Source: a virus
Direction: 5' to 3' (one strand)
Length of the DNA stretch: 63,339 nt
Virus record (IMG/VR): IMGVR_UViG_3300028025_002225
Coordinates: 1-63,339 of that record
Numbering within the stretch: position 1 is the stretch's first letter; the number at the start of each line of letters is the position of its first letter. This document shows, in pieces, positions 25,341 through 34,244 of the stretch. The position numbers and the translations under genes were made by a program. The notes beneath the pieces were generated by a model, which saw only the letters and a list, made by a program, of their open reading frames with translations, did not search any database and was not told where the DNA came from.

Positions 25341-27540
25341 AACAGAAAAAGTATTTAGAATCATAGACTTGTTTCAAATCTAGATCACCTTCTTCTGGAG
25401 GAGGATAATTAAAGCTTTCTTTATTAAGCATTAAGGTATCCATAAGATTACTAAAGAAGTCTTCAATATCATATTGAGCTATGAAGGTCATCTTAGTTAC
25501 TTCTTGTAGAAAATCAACTTCGCTAGCATGAGTGCTAAAGCTATCATGGACAGCACCAAAATTACCGTTGAAAATGGAGATAACATTAGCCATATGAGCC
25601 GCATCATAACTATGAACGACATTAGGACTAATCCCAGAAGCAAAAGATCTACGGCAGGGGACTTTTTCACCTGTTTCTTTATTGAGGACATCCACTTTGA
25701 TGACATGTCGGATCCTTCCTTTAGGGTTACCAGCAATACCTTTAATAGTACCTCTGTGTTTACGTTCATGTTGTAAGAATGCCTTGTATACTACAGGGAA
25801 TCCTGAAGGGGTATGCCATGACAATTGGTTACGACCAGAATTAAGCTCATGTTCAGCAATTTTCTGTAAAAACTTAGTAGTCTTTAATGGGCCAGAGCAT
25901 ACAGTGTTAATAGCTTTAATTAAGTTACCTGCTAACTCTCCACATTCAGACTCAGTAATACCATACTTAACAGTGAAACCTTCTACGTGGCAGTCATCAT
26001 ACATATTTTTAGCAATACGTTGTTTGCCTGCTGAGTACGCACGAGTCATAGAACCTCGTTTAGCAATACCTTTTCGGATGTCTTTCATAGGCATCTTTTT
26101 ATTTTCAAAGTAGTCAGGCATTAAGCCAATAAGTTCTTTAGCTACTGCTACATAGAAGTCTTTCTGGATAGGTGTAGGTACTAATGATACTAGTGTACCT
26201 GCTTGTTTGTCTCTAGACATAGCTGCTAAATGCTGCCATCCGTTATTACTACCATCAATAGGAATAGGAAAGCCAGACATATAAGGTTTACCTTTAAGCT
26301 TTGATTGAATATAGTTTTTTATTTCTAAACAACAAGCAAGGAAGCTATAGGGTTTCTCAGCAGAGATATCAATAGCATTATGTTTAGATACACTTGCTAT
26401 TAACTCTAGATTGTTATCTACCCATGTAGCTCTATCTTCAAGAGTCATTTTATCTAAAGAAATAGTATCAAGACCCTCTTCTTTAAGATATGTTTTGTAG
26501 TCAGTTGTAAAATAGCTTGGTAGCTTATTAGCATTAAATGATTTGTTATAGCATCCTGCTGTATGAACCTTTAACCAAAAGTATCCACGATCATCTACGT
26601 GTTTTTTATCAGCAAATAAAAAGAGACTACGAGCTAAGTCACTACCCTGAAACTCTAAGAAAGATTCAGCATAATATACTCGACCACGATAGTCACATGA
26701 TACTTCTTGATAGAAGGTTTGATCACCAATTAATTCTGCCTTCTTTACTACTTGATTGTATTCAAAGTATTTACTTAGCATACGTTGTAGCTTAGGGTCT
26801 TTCTTACCAAGAAAGGTAGTACCATCCATATGCTTAAGCTTCTTAGGTAAGTTTAGGTTTTCATAATGAATATTATATTCATAAATAACACTATCACTAT
26901 CAGTTAAAGACAATACCTCTGTTGGTTTAGCCTTAAGCATACCTTGTAAGACTCCTTGATTAAGTACCCAAGGCTGTTGGCGTAATGTCTCAAGTGATTT
27001 GACAAAAGGTTTATCAAGGTATTCATGAAATAGTTTGCTGTTAGTCCATCCCTTAATAAAAGGTTCTTTAGTAAGGTTACTATACAGTCCAGCAATAGGT
27101 AACAATGGTTCAAATGAAGTACCTATTAATGTTGGTTTAATATTGTCAGGCATATTGACAATACGTACCATGTATGGGGCTTTAAACCCTTCATACTCAC
27201 GGAAGATATCAATCAATCCATCTTGGAGAAACGTTTCGAGTAAAACATCTCCAAGAGCGAGAGTTGATTTGATGTTGTGTTCATCAGTTCCAATAGCTCT
27301 TGCGATTCGCTTTCCGATAAGGTCACTTGCAAAAGTAAGTTTAACTGATGCGCTATGAGTTGCATTCTTGTTGCGAATACAGTAGCGGAGAAGTGTGTCC
27401 CACGATTCATTTACAAACCTTTCTAAGTCATATTCCCACGTTGGATGATGTGCTAATAGTCGAGCACCTTCATTATAAATCTTATCTGAGTTGACTACGA
27501 CTTTAGCTACTCGTTCAGATAAGTATTGTACTGGATTCAT
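25339..27540 (-). CDS. T7-type DNA-dependent RNA polymerase (733 aa)
   Basis: All single-subunit RNAP motifs are present: DYRGRVY (about 283-289), motif A PIDGSNNGWQHLAAM (Asp429), motif B AKRGSMTRAYS (Lys494 and Tyr502, 8 apart), and motif C AVHDSFSTHA (His665-Asp666) preceded by SGISPNVVHSYDAAHM. It ends YFFC, like the FAFA end of T7 RNAP. At 733 aa it is shorter than T7 (883), as in many marine podoviruses. It probably recognises the eight promoter motifs in this window. It lies between the primase-helicase and RNR genes with no promoter copy of its own directly upstream. Confidence 0.95.
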   Translation of the reverse strand: MNPVQYLSERVAKVVVNSDKIYNEGARLLAHHPTWEYDLERFVNESWDTLLRYCIRNKNATHSASVKLTFASDLIGKRIARAIGTDEHNIKSTLALGDVLLETFLQDGLIDIFREYEGFKAPYMVRIVNMPDNIKPTLIGTSFEPLLPIAGLYSNLTKEPFIKGWTNSKLFHEYLDKPFVKSLETLRQQPWVLNQGVLQGMLKAKPTEVLSLTDSDSVIYEYNIHYENLNLPKKLKHMDGTTFLGKKDPKLQRMLSKYFEYNQVVKKAELIGDQTFYQEVSCDYRGRVYYAESFLEFQGSDLARSLFLFADKKHVDDRGYFWLKVHTAGCYNKSFNANKLPSYFTTDYKTYLKEEGLDTISLDKMTLEDRATWVDNNLELIASVSKHNAIDISAEKPYSFLACCLEIKNYIQSKLKGKPYMSGFPIPIDGSNNGWQHLAAMSRDKQAGTLVSLVPTPIQKDFYVAVAKELIGLMPDYFENKKMPMKDIRKGIAKRGSMTRAYSAGKQRIAKNMYDDCHVEGFTVKYGITESECGELAGNLIKAINTVCSGPLKTTKFLQKIAEHELNSGRNQLSWHTPSGFPVVYKAFLQHERKHRGTIKGIAGNPKGRIRHVIKVDVLNKETGEKVPCRRSFASGISPNVVHSYDAAHMANVISIFNGNFGAVHDSFSTHASEVDFLQEVTKMTFIAQYDIEDFFSNLMDTLMLNKESFNYPPPEEGDLDLKQVYDSKYFFC

Positions 27541-27549
27541 GTATTCCTT

Positions 27550-29154
27550 TTATTGAAAGTCTACGAATGTGTTTTGATGTAGACGTCCTGTGTTAGCATC
27601 GTATTTAGTAGTACCACAGTCACCTGTAAGACCTGTAAATCGAGACTTCAATACACGAAGACGAATAGTATTACGCATTGCTTCTGTTTCAGCAATCATA
27701 TTACGAGCAAAAGCAATAATATCAAATGAAATCTGTTTAATAGAACCAGAACCTTTGATGTCATCAATAGTAGGTAGGTTACCTTCTTCAAAAGGCTTTT
27801 CACCTTTACGCAAGTGAGATACAACACCTAACCATACATTATGTTTCTTAGCAATCTTTAATAGGTCAGACATAACAGAGTCAACTGCTTCATTACCTGT
27901 CTTACCTTTAGCACCTTCAGATACAGCAATAGTGATGTGATCAAGAATAATATATTTACAACCCATTAATGCTAGGTGTTCCATCTTATCAATGAGTGAC
28001 TCATCACTTACAGAGCCTTGATGATCTAGAAGGATTAATCGTTCATCACCAAAGACCTTTTGAAATGCTTCATATTGTTCTTGTTCAGATACAACATCTA
28101 AGTTAAGGTTCTTTTGTAGTTGCATACTAATAAACTTCTGAGCGGTATCACCTACTGATTCTTCAAGAGATACCATACCAACCATATCAGTTGTTTTATT
28201 TAGTACTTCAAATACAATTTCTTTAATTACAGTTGATTTACCTGAGCCAGTACCCGAAGTAAACAATACAATTTCACCTTGACGCATACCATATAGCTTA
28301 TCATTTAAACCATCTAGGCATTGAGGATAAGGAACAGATACAGTAGATTGCCTACGTTGATATTGTTCCCAGATTTCTTCACCCTTAACTACACCTGCTG
28401 GGCTATATGTACGTGCATTAAAGATACACTTCATTAACTCATCCGATCCATGTTTAATTAATACATCACATGGGTCTTTCTCAGGTAACTCAGCTACTTT
28501 AATCTTATCATAGCCAATAATTTTAGCTGCTTGTTGAGTAGCTTTACGACCAGGTTCATCCATATCAAACATGAGTACTACTTCATCAAAGCTCCGTAAG
28601 TACTCACGTTGATTAAGGATTAACGCCATTGCCGAGGCCGAAGGGATTGCAACTGACGGGTAGAATTTAGAATATTTATTGTGTTGGGCCTGTGCCACTG
28701 CAAGCGCATCCAGTTCGCCTTCAGTAATAATAATACGTTTACCACCTGTGGAAACATTCTGGCCAAACAATTCAGTGTCTTTAAAGTCACCATGAATAAG
28801 GAATGTCTTAGGTAGTTTACGTTCTTTATAGGCAACAACGACACCGCCTTTAGTATATGGATAGAAGTGGCTACTAATAGTTCCATCTTCAGCATACGAT
28901 ACCTTAACTCCATAGTGAGATGCAACCACTTTTGTGATAGCTCTTTCTTGAAAACCTCTAGTGTCATAGTCTTTGATTTCCTCTAGTGTGTGCATATTGT
29001 AATTCTCTTTGTGATATACAGTTGGTTTAAAGTTAGGGTCTATAGGTGAAGACTTTTGACAGCTAAAACAAAAGCCAAAGTCATCATTTTCTTTGTAGCT
29101 AAATGCATCTGATGATGAACATTTAGGGCATGGTGCATGTACCCATCTACTCAT
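27550..29154 (-). CDS. T7 gp4-like primase-helicase (534 aa)
   Basis: The N-terminal zinc ribbon has Cys9, Cys12, Cys29 and Cys32. A Toprim fold follows with TEGELDA (144-150) and MFDMDEPG (195-202). The RecA-type helicase has Walker A SGTGSGKST (300-308) and further motifs to the end. It synthesises primers and unwinds DNA at the fork with the DNA polymerase encoded nearby. Size is close to T7 gp4 (566). Its ATG overlaps the preceding small gene by 8 bases. Confidence 0.93.
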   Translation of the reverse strand: MSRWVHAPCPKCSSSDAFSYKENDDFGFCFSCQKSSPIDPNFKPTVYHKENYNMHTLEEIKDYDTRGFQERAITKVVASHYGVKVSYAEDGTISSHFYPYTKGGVVVAYKERKLPKTFLIHGDFKDTELFGQNVSTGGKRIIITEGELDALAVAQAQHNKYSKFYPSVAIPSASAMALILNQREYLRSFDEVVLMFDMDEPGRKATQQAAKIIGYDKIKVAELPEKDPCDVLIKHGSDELMKCIFNARTYSPAGVVKGEEIWEQYQRRQSTVSVPYPQCLDGLNDKLYGMRQGEIVLFTSGTGSGKSTVIKEIVFEVLNKTTDMVGMVSLEESVGDTAQKFISMQLQKNLNLDVVSEQEQYEAFQKVFGDERLILLDHQGSVSDESLIDKMEHLALMGCKYIILDHITIAVSEGAKGKTGNEAVDSVMSDLLKIAKKHNVWLGVVSHLRKGEKPFEEGNLPTIDDIKGSGSIKQISFDIIAFARNMIAETEAMRNTIRLRVLKSRFTGLTGDCGTTKYDANTGRLHQNTFVDFQ

Positions 29155-29299
29155 AGTCTCTTTCTTCTTTAAGTTCTCGGATAAACTTACGGCGTTCCTT
29201 AGCTTCTTTTTGTGTAGATTTCTTTTTATGAAATTGATTCTTGAAATCTTCTTTAAGGCTAATGTATTCTTTTAGAGGTTCAGGTTTTTTATTCTTCAT
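29147..29299 (-). CDS. Small highly charged protein (50 aa)
   Basis: Starts MKNKKPEPLKEYISLKEDF and is 50 residues of nearly continuous Lys/Glu/Arg helix. It overlaps the upstream GIY-YIG gene by a short TATGA junction and the primase-helicase start by 8 bases. Function unknown; it could modulate replication proteins. The coupled overlaps are the support. Confidence 0.6.
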   Translation of the reverse strand: MKNKKPEPLKEYISLKEDFKNQFHKKKSTQKEAKERRKFIRELKEERDYE

Positions 29300-29736
29300 A
29301 GCTTTGGTTTAAGAAATTTTACTGCCCCAATGTTCCCATTGTAGTAAAGGCGCTCTCCATCAGGTGTTTCAGCTCTCGAAAGAACTTCACATTCCCACTG
29401 CTCTTGGACTTCCCTATACGTAAGCATTCCTTTTCCGAATACCCACTCGTAGATAACAAAAGTAAATGAATTAAATCCGTAGTACTCAATATCATCAAGG
29501 AGTTCTCTGCACGAGGATTTATAATCTCTCCAATCACTTTCTCTTCGAGTGATGGTTCTTCGTTTAGATCCAGGTAGTAGTCGTTTTGATTCACTTATTA
29601 ATTGCTTTCTTCCAATGTATCGTCTTCCTGTTTGGAGGTTTTCGATATAGTAGATGAATCCAAAGGCTCCGTCTGGTCTGTCTGTGAGGGGGTGCCAATG
29701 TCCGTATGACTCAGCACTGAGGCATTGCTGTTCCAT
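29296..29736 (-). CDS. GIY-YIG-like nuclease-domain protein (146 aa)
   Basis: GFIYYIENLQTGRRYIGRKQL (about residues 26-46) is a GIY-YIG core, followed by W-x-D-Y-K-S-S and an acidic helix with EVQEQWECEVL carrying the expected catalytic Glu. Phages use such small nucleases for DNA breakdown or junction processing, or as mobile elements. Its first 46 codons overlap the end of the exonuclease gene by 139 bases in another frame, and no later ATG exists before the domain. Confidence 0.7.
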   Translation of the reverse strand: MEQQCLSAESYGHWHPLTDRPDGAFGFIYYIENLQTGRRYIGRKQLISESKRLLPGSKRRTITRRESDWRDYKSSCRELLDDIEYYGFNSFTFVIYEWVFGKGMLTYREVQEQWECEVLSRAETPDGERLYYNGNIGAVKFLKPKL

Positions 29737-30476
29737 GTTAATCTTTCTTTGAGTTCTTCAAAAGTTAGGGGACGCAAGTCTGATTCAAATTCCCTAATGT
29801 AAATACAGTTAGCGCATCTCACAAAGTTATTATACCACAAGTCACCTTGTTTTGCTTTCCAGATTTCAATAACCTTATTCCACAGTTGGGTATTAGGTGT
29901 ATCTTTAATTAGCTTTTCAGCTGTCTTAGTTCCTACACCACGTAACCCTTGGATGTTATCTGTAGCATCTCCTGTCAGGATTTGAGTCATCAAGAAACGA
30001 TAAGCCTCTGCGTCATCCATGAAGTATATTTCACCTGTTCTAAAGTTATGATGCCATCCAGGAATAGCATTCAAGTCTTTATCAATGTGAGATACAATAT
30101 ACAACTGACCTTCATCAAGAGCTTTCTTAGCGGTAATACCACATAGATCATCTGCTTCACCGTTGTCACTAAGAACACAGAAGTCTTTAGCGTATTCATA
30201 TAGCATATCAATACGATCTTTTACTTCAGGTTCAATAGTGTCTTTACGGTTTCCCTTGTAAGCAATATCAACTTCATATCTAAAGTTGTTAGCACCCTTA
30301 ATAAACACCACTCCATTAGAAGCATTTACGTTCTCCATAATCTCTTTTAGTTTATTATCGAGTGCTTTCTTACATTTAGCTGGAGATGGTTCAACGAAAG
30401 CAATCTGATACATGATACTATCTGCATCTATGATTGCCAGATTAAACTGAATATCATTATCAGTGTACTTCTGCAT
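29598..30476 (-). CDS. 5'-3' exonuclease, T7 gp6/FEN family (292 aa)
   Basis: The start at 30476 (MQKYTDND) has a GGAAAG site and overlaps the polymerase stop by 17 bases. FEN-type acidic residues are visible: AIIDADSIMYQ, DNGEADDLCG, HIDKDLNA and ILTGDATDN, followed by the helix-hairpin-helix GLRGVGTKTAEKLI. It degrades host DNA and removes primers. The C-terminal 45 residues are Ser/Thr/Glu/Asp-rich and are the part overprinted by the GIY-YIG gene. Confidence 0.9.
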   Translation of the reverse strand: MQKYTDNDIQFNLAIIDADSIMYQIAFVEPSPAKCKKALDNKLKEIMENVNASNGVVFIKGANNFRYEVDIAYKGNRKDTIEPEVKDRIDMLYEYAKDFCVLSDNGEADDLCGITAKKALDEGQLYIVSHIDKDLNAIPGWHHNFRTGEIYFMDDAEAYRFLMTQILTGDATDNIQGLRGVGTKTAEKLIKDTPNTQLWNKVIEIWKAKQGDLWYNNFVRCANCIYIREFESDLRPLTFEELKERLTWNSNASVLSHTDIGTPSQTDQTEPLDSSTISKTSKQEDDTLEESN

Positions 30477-32319
30477 ATGTCTTTCCAATGTGAGCATCAC
30501 CGCCCATACAATTAATGCCAAACCATTTAGGCGCTTCAGTGAATGCTTCAATGGCTAACTCTTTAACTTCTTCTGCGTATTCATCTTTAACTACAACAGC
30601 TAGTTCATCATGATAATGAATAGAGAAGTAGAATTGTATACCACGCTCTTGTAGCTTACGTTTAAGATAAACAATAGCTGCTTTACAAGTAACACCTTCA
30701 GCTGTCTGTAGTAGGTAGTTTAATACTTGATGACCAGAGCTAACAAAGATTAATCTACCATCAATACCACGGATGAAAGCTTTATCCTTACCAAACGCAT
30801 TAGATGTTCTTTCAAACATACCATTGAGTTTGTCTTTAAGTTCTTTTAATCCTGGAATAGCACTTTCAAACTTATCTTGAGAGGCTTTACCAATGACAGC
30901 ATCACGTTTACCTGTAAGAATTAAACCAGATTTACCTGCACCTGCACCAAACAGATATGCGTATAGCCATGGTTTAGCTGTCTTACGAGAGCAAGGATAG
31001 ATGGTACTTAGAATGTTAGCATTCTTTGTATGGACATCTCCATTAATTACTTCATTAGTGAATTCGTCATTACCAATATAATGGCATAAACCACGCATCT
31101 GGTTACCAGCAGAATCGGCTCCAACGATTGAGGTACCAGATTCGCATATGAGAAGACTTCGCATCTCTTTTCCGTATACTGAATCCACACTAGGCAGATT
31201 AGCAACAAGCTCATGCCTACAACGGAAAGTTGGTGTACCAATAGTCCACATACGACCATGAAGACGATTATCACGGGATCCTTTAACAGCTTCAATCCAA
31301 CCCTCCAAGATACCTTTCCTTGATCTGATTGTATAGTATTCACTAACCAGCATAGCATCAGGGCCAAGCCGTTCAAGAGATGACTCGGTAATCTTAGGAC
31401 TTTTATTAACAAACTTCCCATTGATTTTCTCCACATTCCATTCATCAGGTACCCAGCCAAGACTATACAACCAGTCTTTAACTACTTCAATACTACCTAC
31501 TTTGCCTTGTTCAAAAGCAATACGACAATATGCACCATCAATAGGTCTATCTTCTTTACCTGACTCTTGTGTATATCCAAAATGTTTTACTGTTGCTACA
31601 GTATAGCATCCATCCTTACGCCATGCAGGTTCTTTATACTCATCTGCTTTATCCATCTTTAAACAACGCATACCAATTCGAGGCTCAAGTACAGCTTCAA
31701 TAGCATCAAGCTTATTATTGATCTGCATCAATAGCGTTTGAGCAGCAGCCATATCAAACATCCAACCTTTTTGTTGTATCTCTGATTCAATCTGAGCAAA
31801 TTCCATCTCAACATCCATACCTGTTTTGTACATAGGATGTTTGTTGATGATCTTAGTTGCTTCTTCTGTAAGTACCTTATAAACCTTTACATTAAGCTCT
31901 ACATCTCGGATACAATATGTAAGCATTTCTTTACTGTATTTATCAAAGGTATTGAATTCTAATTTAGGAAACCCTAATTTAGAACCCCATCCTTCAAGAC
32001 CATGCTTATGATCTCGTTTATATTGATTAAGCTGAGACAATACCCAGGTATCAATTACCTTGGTGGTACTAGCAGGAGTCCATCCAGTGATATATTTGAG
32101 TACAGTAAAATCATAGCCAATAATGTTGTGACCGTAAATAATGTCAGCAGTTTTAAGAAACTCAAGACCTTCTTGTAGAGATGGCAGTTCATTATCATAA
32201 TCAGAAAAAGAATAAATAGTTCCAGTATCAGAATCAATAGCTACCATTAGCCAAATAGTATCTACATTAGGCATAAGCCCGTTTGTTTCTATGTCTACAC
32301 ATAGCCTTAATTTTTTCAT
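30460..32319 (-). CDS. T7-type family A DNA polymerase with 3'-5' exonuclease (619 aa)
   Basis: Exonuclease motifs: VDIETNGL (Asp9, Glu11), GHNIIGYDF (Asn65, Asp70) and YCIRDVELN (Asp139). Polymerase motifs: A VGADSAGNQMRGL (Asp402), B KTAKPWLYAYLFGAG (447-461), and C IHYHDELAVV (His570-Asp571-Glu572). It replicates the phage genome with the primase-helicase and SSB; T7 uses host thioredoxin as clamp, and this phage carries its own thioredoxin-like gene. Size is somewhat below T7 gp5 (704). Confidence 0.95.
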   Translation of the reverse strand: MKKLRLCVDIETNGLMPNVDTIWLMVAIDSDTGTIYSFSDYDNELPSLQEGLEFLKTADIIYGHNIIGYDFTVLKYITGWTPASTTKVIDTWVLSQLNQYKRDHKHGLEGWGSKLGFPKLEFNTFDKYSKEMLTYCIRDVELNVKVYKVLTEEATKIINKHPMYKTGMDVEMEFAQIESEIQQKGWMFDMAAAQTLLMQINNKLDAIEAVLEPRIGMRCLKMDKADEYKEPAWRKDGCYTVATVKHFGYTQESGKEDRPIDGAYCRIAFEQGKVGSIEVVKDWLYSLGWVPDEWNVEKINGKFVNKSPKITESSLERLGPDAMLVSEYYTIRSRKGILEGWIEAVKGSRDNRLHGRMWTIGTPTFRCRHELVANLPSVDSVYGKEMRSLLICESGTSIVGADSAGNQMRGLCHYIGNDEFTNEVINGDVHTKNANILSTIYPCSRKTAKPWLYAYLFGAGAGKSGLILTGKRDAVIGKASQDKFESAIPGLKELKDKLNGMFERTSNAFGKDKAFIRGIDGRLIFVSSGHQVLNYLLQTAEGVTCKAAIVYLKRKLQERGIQFYFSIHYHDELAVVVKDEYAEEVKELAIEAFTEAPKWFGINCMGGDAHIGKTYAEVH

Positions 32320-32801
32320 AGTAATCTATATCCATAATAAGTAGCGTATGGGGCTTCTAAAACCCTTGCTTCTATTTCTTCAGGATCAAAGAAGTATTTT
32401 TCTTGTTCATCTTTTTTGTTAACAGTATGATTAGGAATTTTAAATCCTTTTCTTCCTGTTACGTATTGGCATACATGAACAATCTCATGACATAGTACAT
32501 GTATAAACATTAACATAGCGTATTCACTATACTCTTCTCCAGCAAGGAATGGGTCTTTAACTTGAACTAAGATTCTGTTTTCAAAATCATTAAACAATGT
32601 AAGACCTAACTCATTACCATCAGGTGGATAGTCTACTGCGCATATGCTTACTTTTAAAGGTACTTTAATAACAGGTAGATTAAACCTTATTACGTAATCC
32701 ATAAGACAATCCCAAAATAGTTTACCTATTTCCTTTTCACAGTCAGGTAAGCAAGCTACTTCTAGTGTAATACCTGGGAATAATTTATTTTTCACGTTCA
32801 A
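32316..32801 (-). CDS. HExxH metallopeptidase-like protein (161 aa)
   Basis: The segment MFIHVLCHEIVHVCQ (about 98-112) contains HEIVH, the zinc-binding HExxH helix, and a downstream acidic cluster (PEEIEARV) could supply a third ligand. No family name can be given; SprT-like or phage-specific zincin are possibilities. It overlaps the polymerase start by 4 bases, so it is co-translated with replication genes. Confidence 0.6.
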   Translation of the reverse strand: MNVKNKLFPGITLEVACLPDCEKEIGKLFWDCLMDYVIRFNLPVIKVPLKVSICAVDYPPDGNELGLTLFNDFENRILVQVKDPFLAGEEYSEYAMLMFIHVLCHEIVHVCQYVTGRKGFKIPNHTVNKKDEQEKYFFDPEEIEARVLEAPYATYYGYRLL

Positions 32802-32970
32802 CTACCTTTACGTTAGGAGAACCTAACTCTTGTAGTTCTTCAGCCATACCTAAAACGAGGTCATTATACGAATTAATTTGTTCTTCTAGCTCTTGAATAC
32901 GATTACTCATTATCCAATTATATACACCCAGAATTATAATTAATCCTGACAGCAATAAAATATCTACCAT
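32785..32970 (-). CDS. Small membrane-anchored coiled-coil protein (61 aa)
   Basis: One N-terminal membrane segment (about residues 3-20) then a Glu/Leu-rich coiled coil (RIQELEEQINSY). Overlaps the neighbours by 17 and 7 bases. It resembles short phage membrane proteins of unknown role. Confidence 0.6.
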   Translation of the reverse strand: MVDILLLSGLIIILGVYNWIMSNRIQELEEQINSYNDLVLGMAEELQELGSPNVKVVEREK

Positions 32971-33431
32971 TGTAGTCCTGTTCTAGCCAACCATTCTTTA
33001 GAGGCTAATTTAGTTGTTGAGTATTCTTCATTGACTAAAACGTTATTAGCTTTTAAGAATTCAATACCATCTTTACATTTATATTCATCAATATAAACTA
33101 ATCGTTTGATACCTACTTCACTAATAAGCTTTGCACAATCAATACAAGGGCTAAGGGTACAGTAGATAGTAGCATTATCACTAGATAAGGTTGACTTAGC
33201 CAACTTAGCAATAGCTTGAGCTTCAGCATGTAAAACCATTGATTTAGTTTTACCATCATCTGTTTGAGTTTCATTGTCCCATCCTCTAGGTGTTCCATTA
33301 TAAGAGAAAGAAATGATGTTATCATTCTTTACAATGACAGCACCTACTTTACGATCTTTAGCATAGCTTTGTTGCGCTACTAACTGGGCTACCTTCAGAT
33401 AAAACTGATCCCAATCTGTCTGGGTTTTCAT
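32964..33431 (-). CDS. dCMP deaminase-like enzyme (155 aa)
   Basis: Zinc deaminase motifs LHAEAQAI (His/Glu) and LSPCIDCAKLI (two Cys) are clear, with the N-terminal KDRKVGAVIV typical of dCMP deaminases. It would convert dCMP to dUMP for dTTP synthesis, complementing the RNR; no thymidylate synthase is visible in the window. Its start overlaps the previous gene by 74 bases. Confidence 0.85.
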   Translation of the reverse strand: MKTQTDWDQFYLKVAQLVAQQSYAKDRKVGAVIVKNDNIISFSYNGTPRGWDNETQTDDGKTKSMVLHAEAQAIAKLAKSTLSSDNATIYCTLSPCIDCAKLISEVGIKRLVYIDEYKCKDGIEFLKANNVLVNEEYSTTKLASKEWLARTGLQW

Positions 33432-33555
33432 ATTGTATTACTAGCTCCTGTAGTTTTTTACATACTTCAGTTAGATGCCATAGCTCTGTTTGATCTTTAG
33501 GCGGTCTAACCATAAACAAAATAGTTACAATATCACCATGGTCTTCAATTAGCAT
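33358..33555 (-). CDS. Unknown small protein (65 aa)
   Basis: The start at 33555 (MLIEDHGDIV) overlaps the MazG-like stop by 11 bases; a further 74 bases overlap the deaminase in another frame. The core (VTILFMVRPPKDQTELWHL) looks like a small alpha/beta protein. No family recognised. The last 20 residues may be fortuitous read-through of the deaminase region. Confidence 0.5.
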   Translation of the reverse strand: MLIEDHGDIVTILFMVRPPKDQTELWHLTEVCKKLQELVIQYENPDRLGSVLSEGSPVSSATKLC

Positions 33556-33820
33556 ATTGCTTATCCCATAGATCATAGTTTTTATATTTCTTTTCGTATG
33601 CTTCTGTTACCTTTTCTCTGTCTAACTTCCAATCATTAGCCATTAGTTGCATCATAGCTAATAGCTGACCAACTTCTTCTTCAAGATGAGCCTTGTTAGT
33701 TATGTTTGTAACAGGAGACATATGATCTATACCAAAACGAAGTGCTTTAGATATAGCTTGAATCACTTCAGCACATTCTTCTTGTGTGATACGTGCGATT
33801 AAATTATTCTTCAATGACAT
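33545..33820 (-). CDS. MazG-like NTP pyrophosphohydrolase (91 aa)
   Basis: The start at 33820 (MSLKNNLIARITQEE) is chosen over a longer frame because it overlaps the preceding small gene's end. The all-alpha MazG-type signature is seen in QEECAEVIQAISKALRFG (E-E-x-x-E) and the second helix HLEEEVGQLLAMM (E-E-x-x-x). Such enzymes hydrolyse (d)NTPs or alarmones and are frequent in aquatic phages. Confidence 0.75.
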   Translation of the reverse strand: MSLKNNLIARITQEECAEVIQAISKALRFGIDHMSPVTNITNKAHLEEEVGQLLAMMQLMANDWKLDREKVTEAYEKKYKNYDLWDKQYAN

Positions 33821-33953
33821 CGATTTCCACCACGTTATATGTTTCGTTAGTATTAAGGGTTTCACCTATCATATAATCAATAGCATTTCGAATTGTATCT
33901 TCTTCGTGTTCACCATCAAACTCGATGACAACTGTTGCGATTGTTTTTTTCAT
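33804..33953 (-). CDS. Small acidic protein (49 aa)
   Basis: Begins MKKTIATVVIEFDGEH just after the promoter at 33961. Two beta-like strands flank one helix (EEDTIRNAIDYMIGE). It overlaps the MazG-like gene start by 17 bases. Function unknown; strong packing and promoter proximity support it. Confidence 0.65.
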   Translation of the reverse strand: MKKTIATVVIEFDGEHEEDTIRNAIDYMIGETLNTNETYNVVEIDVIEE

Positions 33954-33960
33954 TTTGCAC

Positions 33961-33981
33961 ACTCCTATTAGGGGACAACTG
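33961..33981 (-). promoter_or_regulatory. Putative phage RNAP promoter before the MazG/deaminase/replication block
   Basis: Minus strand reads CAGTTGTCCCCTAATAGGAGT, a strong match to the consensus. It lies 8 bases upstream of the small gene starting at 33953 and would drive MazG, deaminase, DNA polymerase, exonuclease and helicase genes. Confidence 0.72.
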
Positions 33982-33985
33982 CGGT

Positions 33986-34243
33986 TTAAGGTTGAAACTC
34001 TTCAGCATCAATATAGTTACGGCTACTTAATTCCCTGATGACTTCTCCTGGTAATTCATACACACCATCATAGTCAATCAAGAACATACATTCATCAAAC
34101 CACAAACCACCAGCACAATCTTCTCCTAGTAGTTTGTGTTCAAAGAATCCATATTTAGCATCAAGATCAATACAGATTTGGAAGTTGCGTGTATCGATTG
34201 TTTGATTATAGTTAAAAGTTTTGAAACACTCTTGTGTAGACAT
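33986..34243 (-). CDS. Unknown acidic protein (85 aa)
   Basis: Starts MSTQECFKTFNYNQTIDT; acidic with aromatic residues and several cysteines. Two bases separate it from the GIY-YIG gene upstream. No family recognised. Confidence 0.6.
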   Translation of the reverse strand: MSTQECFKTFNYNQTIDTRNFQICIDLDAKYGFFEHKLLGEDCAGGLWFDECMFLIDYDGVYELPGEVIRELSSRNYIDAEEFQP

Positions 34244-34244
34244 G

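Noticed and set aside
25528-27358. Several plus-strand open frames opposite the RNA polymerase gene
   Set aside because: Shadows of a well-supported 733-codon gene; no ribosome sites or recognisable domains.
29761-29785. TTAGGGGACGCAAG resembling a minus-strand promoter
   Set aside because: Lacks CTAATAG on the minus strand and lies inside the exonuclease gene.
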